Positions 18,376 through 26,505 of a DNA stretch of 64,000 nucleotides are shown here, one piece after another. The notes beneath the pieces were generated by a model that worked only from the letters and a program-made list of their open reading frames with translations, was not told the origin of the DNA and ran no database searches. This DNA is from Bacteroidales bacterium UBA2800. Lineage in GTDB: Bacteria; Bacteroidota; Bacteroidia; Bacteroidales; Paludibacteraceae. Each line of letters opens with the position of its first letter. The stretch's first letter is position 1. Location of the stretch: assembly GCA_002351925.1 (NCBI GenBank), contig DEHM01000019.1, positions 1,943 through 65,942 of the forward strand. The letters run 5' to 3'. The translations under genes were made by a program, and so were the position numbers.

Positions 18376-19125
18376 TTATCGCGCAGCGATGATGGCCAGG
18401 AACTTCTCTGCTACCAGCGCAGCACCGCCGATCAGACCACCGTCGATGTCCGGGCAAGCAAACAGCTCAGCAGCGTTCTTCTCGTTGCAGCTGCCGCCGT
18501 AGAGGATCGTGGTGTCCTCGGCTGCCTCTTTGCCGTATTTTGCGGCTACGAGGCTACGAATATAGGCGTGAATCTCCTGTGCCTGCTCCGGCGTAGCCGT
18601 CAGACCCGTACCGATAGCCCATACCGGCTCGTAAGCCAGCACGATCTGTTTCCATTCCTCAGCACTCAGACCGAACACCGAACCCTCCAGTTGGGCCTTT
18701 ACTACCTCGTTCTGCTTGCCTGCTTCGCGCTCCTCTTTCACCTCGCCGATGCAGAAGATCACCTTCAGACCGTTAGCCAGCGCCAGACGCACTTTCTCGG
18801 CCAACATCTCGTAGCTCTCAGCGTAGTACTGACGACGCTCCGAGTGACCCAGGATGACGTATTCCGCACCCGTCGACTTCACCATCTCGGCGCTCACCTC
18901 ACCGGTGTACGCACCCTTCTCGTGGTCGGCGCAGTTCTCGGCAGCCACCTTGATAGCGCTACCCTTCAGCAACTCGCTGACCGTAGCCAGATGGATAAAC
19001 GGCGTACCGATGACTACGGCACACTTAGGCGATTTAACAGCTTCTTTCAACTCGGTAGCCAGTGCTACACCTTCTTGCAGGTTCTTGTTCATCTTCCAGT
19101 TACCTGCTACCATTTTTGTTCTCAT
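18376..19125 (-). CDS. tpiA: Triosephosphate isomerase
   Basis: 249 aa TIM barrel interconverting dihydroxyacetone phosphate and glyceraldehyde 3-phosphate. Active-site Lys in AGNWKMN (residue about 11), His in ILGHSERRQ (about 95), Glu in [11 protein letters not shown] (about 165), and the phosphate loop GGLIGGAAL. First gene of the tpiA / gamma-CA / pyrH / frr / rsgA run. Confidence 0.98.
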   Translation of the reverse strand: MRTKMVAGNWKMNKNLQEGVALATELKEAVKSPKCAVVIGTPFIHLATVSELLKGSAIKVAAENCADHEKGAYTGEVSAEMVKSTGAEYVILGHSERRQYYAESYEMLAEKVRLALANGLKVIFCIGEVKEEREAGKQNEVVKAQLEGSVFGLSAEEWKQIVLAYEPVWAIGTGLTATPEQAQEIHAYIRSLVAAKYGKEAAEDTTILYGGSCNEKNAAELFACPDIDGGLIGGAALVAEKFLAIIAAR

Positions 19126-19165
19126 AGATGTGTATGTATTTTTTTGTTATTAGCAATTTTGCCTG

Positions 19166-19197
19166 CAAAATTACAAAAATATTTTCATATATCCAAA
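19166..19197 (-). promoter_or_regulatory. Bacteroidetes promoter for the tpiA operon
   Basis: On the minus strand: -33 TTTG at 19197-19194, 20 bp spacer, -7 TAATTTTG at 19173-19166. It is 41 bp before the tpiA start and lies back to back with the permease promoter. Confidence 0.85.
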
Positions 19198-19222
19198 AAT
19201 TTGTGAAAATTAATCGAATTTG

Positions 19223-19254
19223 TTTGCAAATGAGAAATAATTTCACTAATTTTG
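19223..19254 (+). promoter_or_regulatory. Bacteroidetes promoter for the permease / trmN6 pair
   Basis: TTTG at 19223-19226, 20 bp spacer, TAATTTTG at 19247-19254, 27 bp before the ATG at 19281. Confidence 0.85.
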
Positions 19255-19280
19255 CAGCCGTTTTTGCAAATCGACTACTT

Positions 19281-20012
19281 ATGGTACAAGTTTTTACGGC
19301 GCTGTTGCTGGGTCTGCTCACTATTCTTGATCCGTGCACACTCATGACCAGCATCACCGCTATCGGCTATATCGACAAGGAGATCAACAACCGCCGTCTG
19401 GTGCTCACCAACGGTCTGATGTTCGTGCTGGGCAAGCTGGCGACCTATGTGTTGCTCAGTATTCCTTTCCTCATGGGTGCGCAGACCGCCGGTATCCAGC
19501 ACGTGCTGGGGCATTACGGTGAACCTATCCTGGCTGGCTTCATGCTCGTCTGCGGTGTCGTGCTGCTCTTCAGCGGCCATCATCACCATGAGCATGACCA
19601 CGGTATCAGCCGCTGGCTCAAGGAGACCGACAGCAAGGAGAGCTGGCTCTGGTCGTTCATCCTCGGTATCTTCTTCGCCATCGCTTTCTGCCCCCACCGT
19701 CTCGTGTATTTCCTCACGATGATCGATATCACACTCACGCTGCCGAGCACCTGGAATTGGGTCATGCCCGTCGTCTTCGGCCTCGGCACGGGTCTGCCTA
19801 TCATGCTCATCGCCTGGCTCGTCAGCTATAGTGCCGTCAGCATCGGCAATCTCACGCAGAAGATGGGTGCCTTCGAGAAATGGTTCCGCCATATATGTGC
19901 CGTGCTCTTCCTCGTCCTGGGTGTCTATCTGACTATCCACTGCATCATCGAGTATCATGAGCACCAGCACGGCGGTTGCTGCGACCATCCCCACTATGAG
20001 CTTTCGCTTTAA
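19281..20012 (+). CDS. CcdA/DsbD-type membrane permease (ArsG-like)
   Basis: 243 aa with about six transmembrane helices. LTILDPCTLMTSITAIGYI near the N-terminus and FFAIAFCPHRLVYFL near 135 carry the paired Cys-Pro-containing motifs of the DsbD membrane-domain family. The protein resembles Bacteroidetes proteins annotated as aromatic arsenical efflux permease (ArsG family). His clusters (SGHHHHEHDHG in a loop, EYHEHQHGGCCDHPHYE at the C-terminus) suggest metal binding. I chose the ATG at 19281 because it lies just after the promoter; upstream frame is intergenic. Thiol-reductant transfer or efflux of a metal/metalloid are the candidate roles. Confidence 0.75.
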   Translation: MVQVFTALLLGLLTILDPCTLMTSITAIGYIDKEINNRRLVLTNGLMFVLGKLATYVLLSIPFLMGAQTAGIQHVLGHYGEPILAGFMLVCGVVLLFSGHHHHEHDHGISRWLKETDSKESWLWSFILGIFFAIAFCPHRLVYFLTMIDITLTLPSTWNWVMPVVFGLGTGLPIMLIAWLVSYSAVSIGNLTQKMGAFEKWFRHICAVLFLVLGVYLTIHCIIEYHEHQHGGCCDHPHYELSL

Positions 20013-20712
20013 GCAGTTCTATATCGACGACAGCCGTTGCGCCATGAAGGTCGGCACCGATGGGGTGCTGCTTGGTGCGTGGTGCCCAATCACTAACCCC
20101 CTAACCACTAATCCCCTAACCCGTATCCTCGACGTAGGCACGGGCAGCGGACTGATAGCCCGCATGTTGATGCAACGCTGTCCGGAGGCGGAGGTGGAGG
20201 CCATCGATATAGACCCGGCAGCCGTAGAGCAAGCCCGCGAGAATGGCGTCAATGCCTTCTGCTCCTCCCTCCAGGACTGGCAAATCGTCAATCGTCAATC
20301 GTCAAATCGTCAATTATACGATCTCATCGTCAGCAACCCTCCATATTTCCAAAACAGCCTCAAGAACCCGGACAAGGGGCGTCAGACGGCGCGACATACC
20401 GATACGCTCAGCTATGCAGAGCTGATACACCATAGTGCCCGGCTGTTGACCGAGCATGGTAGGTTAGCGCTGATACTACCGGCAGAAGCCGAGGCGGAGG
20501 TACGTCAACTGGCTGCGGCGGCCAACCTTTTCCTCACGCGTCTTACGCGCGTATATAGTAAGGAGTCGAAACCCGCCCGCCGCGTCTTGATGGCCTTCGA
20601 GATGTCGAGTTCTCGAGATCTCGAGATCTCGGTCGACTCGCTCACGCTGGAAGACGAAAAAGGCGGCCGTTCAGCCGCCTATTCGGAACTCTGCAAAGAA
20701 TTCTACTTATGA
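19996..20712 (+). CDS. trmN6: tRNA1(Val) (adenine-37-N6)-methyltransferase
   Basis: 238 aa. The ATG at 19996 (MSFRFKQFYID) fits the family; it overlaps the permease by 17 bp. SAM-binding motif I is RILDVGTGSGLIA and the catalytic motif is DLIVSNPPYF, as in YfiC/TrmN6 enzymes that methylate N6 of A37 in tRNA-Val. Three short iterated repeats lie in frame: before motif I (translated PITNPLTTNPLTR), before motif IV (QIVNRQSSNRQL) and near the C-terminus (SSSRDLEIS). A hairpin that would terminate rny transcripts from the other strand is inside its last codons. Confidence 0.88.
   Translation: MSFRFKQFYIDDSRCAMKVGTDGVLLGAWCPITNPLTTNPLTRILDVGTGSGLIARMLMQRCPEAEVEAIDIDPAAVEQARENGVNAFCSSLQDWQIVNRQSSNRQLYDLIVSNPPYFQNSLKNPDKGRQTARHTDTLSYAELIHHSARLLTEHGRLALILPAEAEAEVRQLAAAANLFLTRLTRVYSKESKPARRVLMAFEMSSSRDLEISVDSLTLEDEKGGRSAAYSELCKEFYL
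20086..20122. repeat. CCCCTAAC/CACTAAT iteration in frame in trmN6
   Basis: AATCACTAAC, CCCCTAACC, ACTAATC and CCCTAACCC run on directly before the codons of SAM motif I and are translated ITNPLTTNPLT. Confidence 0.75.
20282..20316. repeat. AATCGTC iteration in frame in trmN6
   Basis: Five heptamer-like units (AATCGTC, AATCGTC, AATCGTC, AAATCGTC, AATTAT) lie directly before the codons of the NPPY motif. Confidence 0.8.
20604..20640. repeat. TCTCGAGA iteration in frame in trmN6
   Basis: TCTCGAGA units overlap in tandem, flanked by GTCGAG and GGTCGACTCG. The whole is a run of nested palindromes translated SSSRDLEISVDS. Confidence 0.7.
20656..20680 (-). terminator. Terminator for rny transcripts buried in trmN6
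   Basis: AGGCGGC (20661-20667) pairs with GCCGCCT (20674-20680) around a 6 nt loop. On the minus strand the hairpin is followed by TTTTC. It lies within trmN6 codons. Confidence 0.7.
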
Positions 20713-20738
20713 TCCGCCATCCTTGGCGGATTTATTTT
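20712..20738. terminator. Hairpin between convergent trmN6 and rny
   Basis: ATCCGCCA (20712-20719) pairs with TGGCGGAT (20724-20731) around TCCT, followed on the plus strand by TTATTTT. It begins in the trmN6 stop codon and ends next to the rny stop, filling the 19 bp gap. It would serve as the trmN6 terminator. Confidence 0.8.
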
Positions 20739-22276
20739 GCCACATTCACGGCGCGCACCTCACGGATGACGGTCACCTTGATCTGTCCCGGGTAGGTCAT
20801 CTCGTCCTGGATACGTTTGGCCAGGTCGAACGAGAGCAGCTCGGTATCTTTGTCGCTGATCTTGTCGGCACCCACGATGACACGCAGTTCACGACCGGCC
20901 TGCAGGGCATAGGTCTTCACTACGCCGGGGAACGACATCGCCATGTTCTCCAGGTCGTTCAGTCGTTTCACGTAGCTCTCTACGATCTCGCGGCGGGCAC
21001 CAGGACGGGCACCGGAGATAGCGTCGCAGGCCTGTACGATAGGAGCTATCAGACTCTTCATCTCACACTCGTCGTGGTGTGCACCTACGGCGTTGCAGAT
21101 ATCCGGTTTCTCGCCGTATTTCTCGCAGAGTTTCATTCCCAGCTCGGCGTGCGGCAGCTCGACGTCGTCGTCAGCCACTTTACCGATATCGTGTAGTAGA
21201 CCGGCGCGTTTGGCGGCCTTCACGTTCAGACCCAGTTCACCGGCCATGGCGGCACAGAGGTTAGCTGTCTCACGGCTGTGCTGCAGCAGGTTCTGTCCGT
21301 ACGACGAGCGGTACTTCATCTTTCCTACCAGTCGTACCAGTTCGGGGTGCAGACCGTGTACGCCCAGGTCGATGGTCGTACGTTTGCCTACCTCGATGAT
21401 CTCCTCTTCCACTTGTTTGGTCACCTTAGCCACCACCTCTTCGATACGGGCAGGGTGGATACGACCGTCTTGCACCAGTTGGTGCAGCGCCAGACGCGCT
21501 ATCTCGCGACGTACGGGGTCGAAGGCGGAGAGGGTGATGGCCTCCGGGGTGTCGTCCACTACGATCTCCACGCCGGTAGCGGCCTCCAGGGCACGGATGT
21601 TACGTCCCTCGCGACCGATGATACGACCTTTCACCTCGTCGTTCTCGATATGGAAGACGCTGACGGTGTTCTCTGCTGCGGTCTCCGACGACACGCGCTG
21701 TATCGTCTGGATAATGATTTTCTTGGCCTCTTTGTTAGCCTCCAGACGGGCGTTGTCCATGATCTCGTTGATGTACGACATCGCGGCGGTCTTCGCTTCG
21801 TCTTTCAGTGCCTCCACCAGTTGTTTCTTAGCCTCTTCGGCCGACATACCGCTCAGTTGCTCGAGCTGTTTCTCGGCCTCGTGGTGCATTTTCTCCACTT
21901 CCTGCTGCTTGTAGTCGAGCGCCTGCTGACGCTGGTCTACCTGCTGTATTTTCTGGTTCACTTCGTTGAGGCTGCGCTGTACATCTCCCTGTCGCTGGTT
22001 GAGCTGCTGCTCGCGTTGCTGCAAGCGCTGTTCCTGTTGCTGTATACGCTTGTCCTGTTCACGGACGGCGTTGTCGTGCTCCAACTTCAGGGCGATGAAT
22101 TTCTCTTTAGCCTCAACAATCTTGTTCTTTTTCATCACCTCGGCTTCTTCCTCTGCTTTCTTCAGCAGGTTGGTCGCAGCGATACGGGCGATGAGGTAGT
22201 AGATGCCGGCTCCGAGAACGAGGCCGCCTACTGCCGCAATAATCAGTAAGATTGCTGTGTTCATAAAAATTATCAA
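20732..22276 (-). CDS. rny: Ribonuclease Y
   Basis: 514 aa. An N-terminal membrane helix ([21 protein letters not shown]) anchors a long coiled coil (residues about 35-190, Gln/Glu rich). A KH domain follows ([17 protein letters not shown] near 220), then the HD nuclease domain with [11 protein letters not shown] near 352. It makes endonucleolytic cuts that initiate mRNA decay at the membrane. It is downstream of zapA with a family B repeat in the gap. Confidence 0.96.
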   Translation of the reverse strand: MIIFMNTAILLIIAAVGGLVLGAGIYYLIARIAATNLLKKAEEEAEVMKKNKIVEAKEKFIALKLEHDNAVREQDKRIQQQEQRLQQREQQLNQRQGDVQRSLNEVNQKIQQVDQRQQALDYKQQEVEKMHHEAEKQLEQLSGMSAEEAKKQLVEALKDEAKTAAMSYINEIMDNARLEANKEAKKIIIQTIQRVSSETAAENTVSVFHIENDEVKGRIIGREGRNIRALEAATGVEIVVDDTPEAITLSAFDPVRREIARLALHQLVQDGRIHPARIEEVVAKVTKQVEEEIIEVGKRTTIDLGVHGLHPELVRLVGKMKYRSSYGQNLLQHSRETANLCAAMAGELGLNVKAAKRAGLLHDIGKVADDDVELPHAELGMKLCEKYGEKPDICNAVGAHHDECEMKSLIAPIVQACDAISGARPGARREIVESYVKRLNDLENMAMSFPGVVKTYALQAGRELRVIVGADKISDKDTELLSFDLAKRIQDEMTYPGQIKVTVIREVRAVNVAK

Positions 22277-22283
22277 TTAGTAT

Positions 22284-22336
22284 TTTAACGGTTTAACTAT
22301 TTAACGTCGCGCAGCGACCATTTTAACCTTTTAACG
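22284..22336. repeat. Family B mini-hairpin repeat between zapA and rny
   Basis: TTTAACTATTTAAC precedes the hairpin GTCGC-GCA-GCGAC (22306-22318), then CATTTTAACCTTTTAAC. The right end codes the last residues and stop of ZapA. It has the same architecture as 17756-17822. Confidence 0.8.
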
Positions 22337-22613
22337 CATTCAGCACCTCTTTGTTAAGGTGCTTGAGTGCCGCTTCTACGGGAACGAGACTCTTCTCTCT
22401 TGCGTCCGACTGGAGTGCTACGGCTACTTCCAGCGCCGTGTACATCCAGAGTTGCTCGGCCGAAGCGGTGGGACGAAGCTTCAGGTAGTACTGATAGCGC
22501 TGGTTGAGCAGCTCCGCTGCCTTGCGGTAGTTAGGCTCCTGCTCACGCGGCACATCCAGCCCCACGGTGTGGGCATCCAGATGCAAGTTGATATGTTGCT
22601 TGTCGCTTATCAT
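22323..22613 (-). CDS. zapA: Cell division protein ZapA
   Basis: 96 aa. The N-terminal beta-rich part (INLHLDAHTVGLDVPREQEP) and C-terminal helix (WMYTALEVAVALQ) match ZapA, which bundles FtsZ filaments at the division ring. The gene sits between the coiled-coil gene and rny, the usual Bacteroidetes order. The last residues and stop lie within a family B repeat. Confidence 0.85.
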   Translation of the reverse strand: MISDKQHINLHLDAHTVGLDVPREQEPNYRKAAELLNQRYQYYLKLRPTASAEQLWMYTALEVAVALQSDAREKSLVPVEAALKHLNKEVLNALKG

Positions 22614-22620
22614 CTCTTAT

Positions 22621-22702
22621 CTTACAGCGAAGCGGTCTTACAGTGTAACGGTCTTACAGCGAAGCGGTCCTACAGCGTCAGCGGTCAGCGCCGCAAGGCG
22701 CT
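22621..22702. repeat. Family A mini-hairpin array between the ZapB-like gene and zapA
   Basis: Units TTACAGCGAAGCGGTC, TTACAGTGTAACGGTC, TTACAGCGAAGCGGTC and CTACAGCGTCAGCGGTC are followed by the larger hairpin AGCGCC-GCAA-GGCGCT (22687-22702). The array fills the gap and includes the last codons and stop of the upstream gene. Confidence 0.85.
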
Positions 22703-22960
22703 AATGGCCCTATCCACCTGCGCGATGAGCGCGTTGATACGCTTGGTGGCCTCCTCTGCGCTTTCGGCGGAGGTGAGTGCATTGGCGGTGGCTATGCGGC
22801 GGTTCTTCTGCTGCAGCTCCGCCAGTTCGCTATGCGTGCGAATCAGTTCCTGCCGTTGGCGCTCTACGTCCTCACGCAGTGCCGCGTTCTCCTGCTGCAA
22901 CGCCTCATAGCGCTCCAGCAACACGTGCACGTTGCGCGAAAGATCATCGAGAGCCTGCAT
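22685..22960 (-). CDS. ZapB-like coiled-coil protein
   Basis: 91 aa, almost entirely alpha-helical coiled coil (VLLERYEALQQENAALREDV, then QELIRTHSELAELQQKNRR). Position just upstream of zapA and general form suggest a ZapB-like division-ring partner, but coiled coils are weak evidence. Its final residues (ALRR) and stop fall in a family A repeat, so the C-terminus may have been rewritten by the repeat. Starts 2 bp after the DUF3078 gene stop. Confidence 0.65.
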   Translation of the reverse strand: MQALDDLSRNVHVLLERYEALQQENAALREDVERQRQELIRTHSELAELQQKNRRIATANALTSAESAEEATKRINALIAQVDRAISALRR

Positions 22961-22961
22961 C

Positions 22962-24173
22962 TTAGAAACTATATCCTACGCCAATACCGATGACTCCTTT
23001 GAACTGCACGCGCTCGGACATCACACCTTCCTTATTGGCAATAAGCGTCCCCGGATAGTACTTCAGGCTGGTTTGCAGCGTCACCTGCAGACATTTCAGG
23101 AACTGATAGCTCAGCGCTACGTCCCAGTCGACGTCGAACATACCTATGAAGCGGTTCTTATTCGAGTATTCGAAATAGCGGTCCTCTGCCGGCAGTGCAG
23201 CCCAGTCCGCCTCCGTGCGGGTCAGGTCAGCAGCCATCCATGCATCTTTCACCTTGAAGCCCTTACCCTGATACGGGGTAAAGAGTGCCAGCGTGGTGCT
23301 CAGCTTGAAGTCCTTGTACGCGTAAGCTATCGAGCCCTTGAGGCTGAAACCGAACTCAGCGCGGTAGTTGCGGTAGTGCTCTGCGCCGTCCGATGCGAAG
23401 TAGGTCGTACCTATGGTGCGTTGCAGCTCGCTGCGCACGTCGGCGTGGGTAGCCATCAGGTTGTCGTAAACGGCCGGTGTCCAGTCAGCCTCCGTACGCG
23501 TCGGGTCAGCCGCCAACCATGCCTGCTTGGTGTAACGCTCGTTCCAGCTGTTGCCGATATAGGCGGTCGTGATACGACCTGCTACCGGGGAGATATAGAG
23601 CGAGAAGTCCGCACCCTTGTAGCTGTACTTATAGTCGATACCGACAGAGATATCGGTGTACGACGGAGCTAACCATTTGGAGATAAGCGGGTTGTGACCC
23701 TCCTGGTAGTTGAAGCCCGGAGCGTACTGGCTCTGGAAACCGCCCAATACGGTCAGATACCAGTTCTTCTTGAACTCCCAACCGAACTTGGTAGCCAGCT
23801 TGATGTTGTCGCTCGATTTCTGGAAAGCGTCCTCTTTTTGGTCGATCCAGGTGATACCGAAGTCGGTGTCGAAATTGGTATCCCAGGCAATGCCGTTCTT
23901 GTGGTAGAGCAGGTGCAGCTTCGCATAGGCGATACCGTTCACGTTGTTCTTACCGCCGGCAGCCCAGTTCACCAGACCCGTGGCTGCAGCATTCAGGCCT
24001 ACCGTACCGTCGAATTTCCAGGCTTTCTCGGCCTGCTCCAGCTTCTTCAGGTCATCGCCTGCCTTGGCTGCAGCCTCTGCATTCTCAGTCACTACGGCTT
24101 TATCTACTTCTTGAGCACTCATACTCAGCGCCGCCATCATACACAGCGCTACAGATAAAAATGTACGTTTCAT
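22962..24173 (-). CDS. DUF3078-type outer membrane protein
   Basis: 403 aa from the ATG at 24173, chosen because a clean signal peptide follows (FLSVALCMMAALSMSAQ) and the promoter is just upstream. A short helical part (residues 20-48) precedes a beta-barrel-like region with LNAAATGLVNWAAGGKNNVNG, typical of DUF3078 proteins, and the protein ends with Phe (IGVGYSF). It probably inserts in the outer membrane; function unknown. Two internal copies of a segment with AAD(P/L)TRTEADW occur about 80 residues apart (near 220 and 320). Confidence 0.75.
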   Translation of the reverse strand: MKRTFLSVALCMMAALSMSAQEVDKAVVTENAEAAAKAGDDLKKLEQAEKAWKFDGTVGLNAAATGLVNWAAGGKNNVNGIAYAKLHLLYHKNGIAWDTNFDTDFGITWIDQKEDAFQKSSDNIKLATKFGWEFKKNWYLTVLGGFQSQYAPGFNYQEGHNPLISKWLAPSYTDISVGIDYKYSYKGADFSLYISPVAGRITTAYIGNSWNERYTKQAWLAADPTRTEADWTPAVYDNLMATHADVRSELQRTIGTTYFASDGAEHYRNYRAEFGFSLKGSIAYAYKDFKLSTTLALFTPYQGKGFKVKDAWMAADLTRTEADWAALPAEDRYFEYSNKNRFIGMFDVDWDVALSYQFLKCLQVTLQTSLKYYPGTLIANKEGVMSERVQFKGVIGIGVGYSF

Positions 24174-24223
24174 GTTATTCAAAAAATTGTTGTTTGTTAT
24201 TGTTCGTTTATGATTTTGCGCTG

Positions 24224-24254
24224 CAAAATTACTACTTTTTTTTGATATATGCAA
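24224..24254 (-). promoter_or_regulatory. Bacteroidetes promoter for the DUF3078 / zapA / rny operon
   Basis: On the minus strand: TTG at 24254-24252 (in CTTGCATATATC), 20 bp spacer, TAATTTTG at 24231-24224. Confidence 0.85.
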
Positions 24255-24262
24255 GCAAAAAA

Positions 24263-24290
24263 GAAAAAAACGCACCCGAAGATGCGTTTT
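24263..24290 (-). terminator. Terminator after the S41 peptidase gene
   Basis: On the minus strand ACGCATC-TTCG-GGTGCGT (24287-24270), with one T-G pair, is followed by a run of seven or more T. It is a textbook intrinsic terminator, with the next operon's promoter only 10 bp further on. Confidence 0.88.
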
Positions 24291-24317
24291 GGGAGTCTTT
24301 TCCCTTGCCATTTCGTA

Positions 24318-25643
24318 TTAATTACCCGTGCGGATGAATTGCAATGCGCGGTCGATTTGGTTATCGGCCCCGGCACCCTTGTTCCACGTAGCGGCATCGA
24401 AGGGGATTTCGATATCTGGCGTGACGCCGCGGCCTTCAATGATTTTGTTGTCAAGAGTGAACGCCACTTCCTGCGGGATATAGCAGAAGACCGAAGTGAC
24501 ATTTTGTTCACCGACAAAGCCGGCGTAGTTATTGGTGTATGTCTCCTTGCCGGATAGTGCACAGAATCCGCCGTACGTGCGTGTGCCGATGAGGCATCCG
24601 TTATCAAGCACTTTCGCACTATACGCGGTGTGCTCGCCCATGCTGACGGTAGCGCAGTTACCGAGCACTGCGATAGGTTCTGTCACCGTGACATGCTCGT
24701 CAGGGAAAGTATTCATTGTCTGCGGCAGAATAGGCGAGTAGTCGAGCCGTCCTGTTCCGCGTTTGAATCGTGCGTTCGATTCGAGCATGCCGCCAGAGGG
24801 TACCAGTGCACCGATGACCAGTTGATAATCGGCGAGCAGACCACCTCCATTGGAGCGCACATCGATGATGACGCCTCCCAGATCACCGGCTTTATGGTGC
24901 TCCTGGATGGCATCGAACCACGCGTTCCAGGTGTCGCGTATACCCGTAATAATAGCGAGTGCTGTTGAATCGGCGTCCGGGAACTTCTGCGCCGCAATGT
25001 CCGGATCGACATAAAACAAGAGCGAGAAATGATTGAATCCGAAGTAGGCTATATTGTCGTCAAACAGCGCATAGGTAACAGACAGCGGATTGGCCAAGAA
25101 CGGAGCATAAGAGTATGTCTGGTCGACATCGGTCGTCGAACACTTTTTGTACGCTTTGAGTTTACCGCTTGTTTGGTAATGGTCCAGAATAGGTTCCTTT
25201 CCGTAAACCATAGCATGCTCTTCTCCTCGCTCGCGCTGAACACGCATATACCCCGGACTCGAAGTGACGTAAGTGCCCGTTTGATGGTTCTTCATCTGAA
25301 TAGCGAGGTGTCCGTCGTGCAAGGGTGCTACGACGGAATCCAGCAGCGCCTTGAGCTGCGCATTCGTTACCGGATCTTGCTGTTTGTCCAGCGCCTCGAA
25401 TTTCGGCAAATACGCGTCATAGACCTTGTCCCAATCGAGCCCTTGTTCGTATTCGTAGTCCCAAAGCGCATAGTTGGCACTCATGCCGCGCCACATGACC
25501 TCGAACTTGCCGGCATAACTTCTATTCGCTTCGCCGAAGGCCATATTATCGTTATAGGCATAGCTCAGCACCTCATCGCTCTTCTGACGGCAACCAGCCA
25601 AAGCGAGAGCACAAAGAATAAAGAATAAAATATATCTTTTCAT
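24318..25643 (-). CDS. S41-family (C-terminal processing type) serine peptidase, lipoprotein
   Basis: 441 aa from the ATG at 25643, chosen for its lipoprotein signal (MKRYILFFILCALALAGC). The S41 tail-specific protease fold is indicated by VIIDVRSNGGGLLADYQ near residue 280 and the catalytic-Ser region GNCATVSMGEHTAYSAKVL near 355. The later ALSGKETYTNN and TPDIEIPFD are also typical. A PDZ domain is not obvious. It is anchored in an envelope membrane and probably cleaves exported proteins; the substrate is unknown. It is co-transcribed with the barrel protein upstream. Confidence 0.83.
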   Translation of the reverse strand: MKRYILFFILCALALAGCRQKSDEVLSYAYNDNMAFGEANRSYAGKFEVMWRGMSANYALWDYEYEQGLDWDKVYDAYLPKFEALDKQQDPVTNAQLKALLDSVVAPLHDGHLAIQMKNHQTGTYVTSSPGYMRVQRERGEEHAMVYGKEPILDHYQTSGKLKAYKKCSTTDVDQTYSYAPFLANPLSVTYALFDDNIAYFGFNHFSLLFYVDPDIAAQKFPDADSTALAIITGIRDTWNAWFDAIQEHHKAGDLGGVIIDVRSNGGGLLADYQLVIGALVPSGGMLESNARFKRGTGRLDYSPILPQTMNTFPDEHVTVTEPIAVLGNCATVSMGEHTAYSAKVLDNGCLIGTRTYGGFCALSGKETYTNNYAGFVGEQNVTSVFCYIPQEVAFTLDNKIIEGRGVTPDIEIPFDAATWNKGAGADNQIDRALQFIRTGN

Positions 25644-25660
25644 ACTATCTCTTTTCGCTG

Positions 25661-26338
25661 TTAGAAAATATAACTGATACCGGCTTGCAGGCCTATCGTG
25701 GTGTGATAGCGATAGTCCTTCTGGTGGTCCATATACGGCTTGGTGGCACTGATAACGCTGTAGTAACACACGGCTTCAATCTGCGCCAGCCAGTGCGGAT
25801 GGAACTTATACTCGATACCCAAGCCGCCGGTGTAACCGAAGTCACCTCGCTGGTCTTTGAGATTACTAAACACAATCTGTTCGCTGATGTTATGCCCCGT
25901 ACCACTAATGGAGGAGTACTCCTGTCCTGAGCGTTTGCCGGTCAGCCACGCACCTCCATAGACGCCGAGGTCGACGAAACCGCGCACTTTCTGACCGCCG
26001 AAACTGAAATTGACCGTCACGGGGAAGAGCAGATAGTTGTTCACATAGCACATATCCAGTCTGTCTGCGTATGCACCGCGCGTATGACGGTAGTTACGCT
26101 GCGCAAAGAACGCACCGGCACGAAGGCCGAGCCAGTCGAAGAAGTTATACTGGGCTGTCAGTCCTGCCGTTCCGCCCCATTGTTCGTCAAAGCGATAGTC
26201 GGTGGCGTACTGTTTGTCCACTGAATAGTGGTTCCAAGTGGCACCGCCATTAACACCCAAACGCCATTGAGCCTGGGTAGTAATAGCCAATGGCGAAAGG
26301 AGCATCAACGCCACGAGAAACAAGAATTTTTGTCTCAT
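25661..26338 (-). CDS. PorT-like outer membrane beta-barrel protein
   Basis: 225 aa. A signal peptide (FLFLVALMLLSPLAITTQAQ) is followed by alternating beta strands (WRLGVNGGATWNHYSV, LTAQYNFFDWLGLRAGAFFA, VNFSFGGQKVRGFVDLGVYG) and a C-terminal strand ending in Phe (GLQAGISYIF). This is the outer-membrane beta-barrel family (OMP_b-brl_2/PorT-like). Function unknown. Confidence 0.78.
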   Translation of the reverse strand: MRQKFLFLVALMLLSPLAITTQAQWRLGVNGGATWNHYSVDKQYATDYRFDEQWGGTAGLTAQYNFFDWLGLRAGAFFAQRNYRHTRGAYADRLDMCYVNNYLLFPVTVNFSFGGQKVRGFVDLGVYGGAWLTGKRSGQEYSSISGTGHNISEQIVFSNLKDQRGDFGYTGGLGIEYKFHPHWLAQIEAVCYYSVISATKPYMDHQKDYRYHTTIGLQAGISYIF

Positions 26339-26441
26339 AAATCATATTTTACAGATTCTCTTCTACAAAGGTGTACGATGAGAGTTCGAAGTCGCCTTGG
26401 TATATGATCAATATTTAAAAGTAAAACTTTGGAAGTTGCTG

Positions 26442-26449
26442 CAAAAGTA
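26442..26449 (-). promoter_or_regulatory. -7 element for the barrel protein / S41 peptidase unit
   Basis: On the minus strand GTAG-TACTTTTGC with the A-tract matches the other promoters in the window. The TTG expected 20 bp upstream is absent (CGA-type sequence instead). This could be a weak or activator-dependent promoter. Confidence 0.6.
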
Positions 26450-26505
26450 CTACTTTTTTCTGTTCATTCTCGTTCCCATCTCGTTCGCATGGCGGACGCT
26501 CGCGG

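Noticed and set aside
22614..22684. Possible 6S RNA beside zapA, as in proteobacteria
   Set aside because: The gap is only about 70 bp and is entirely a family A repeat array.
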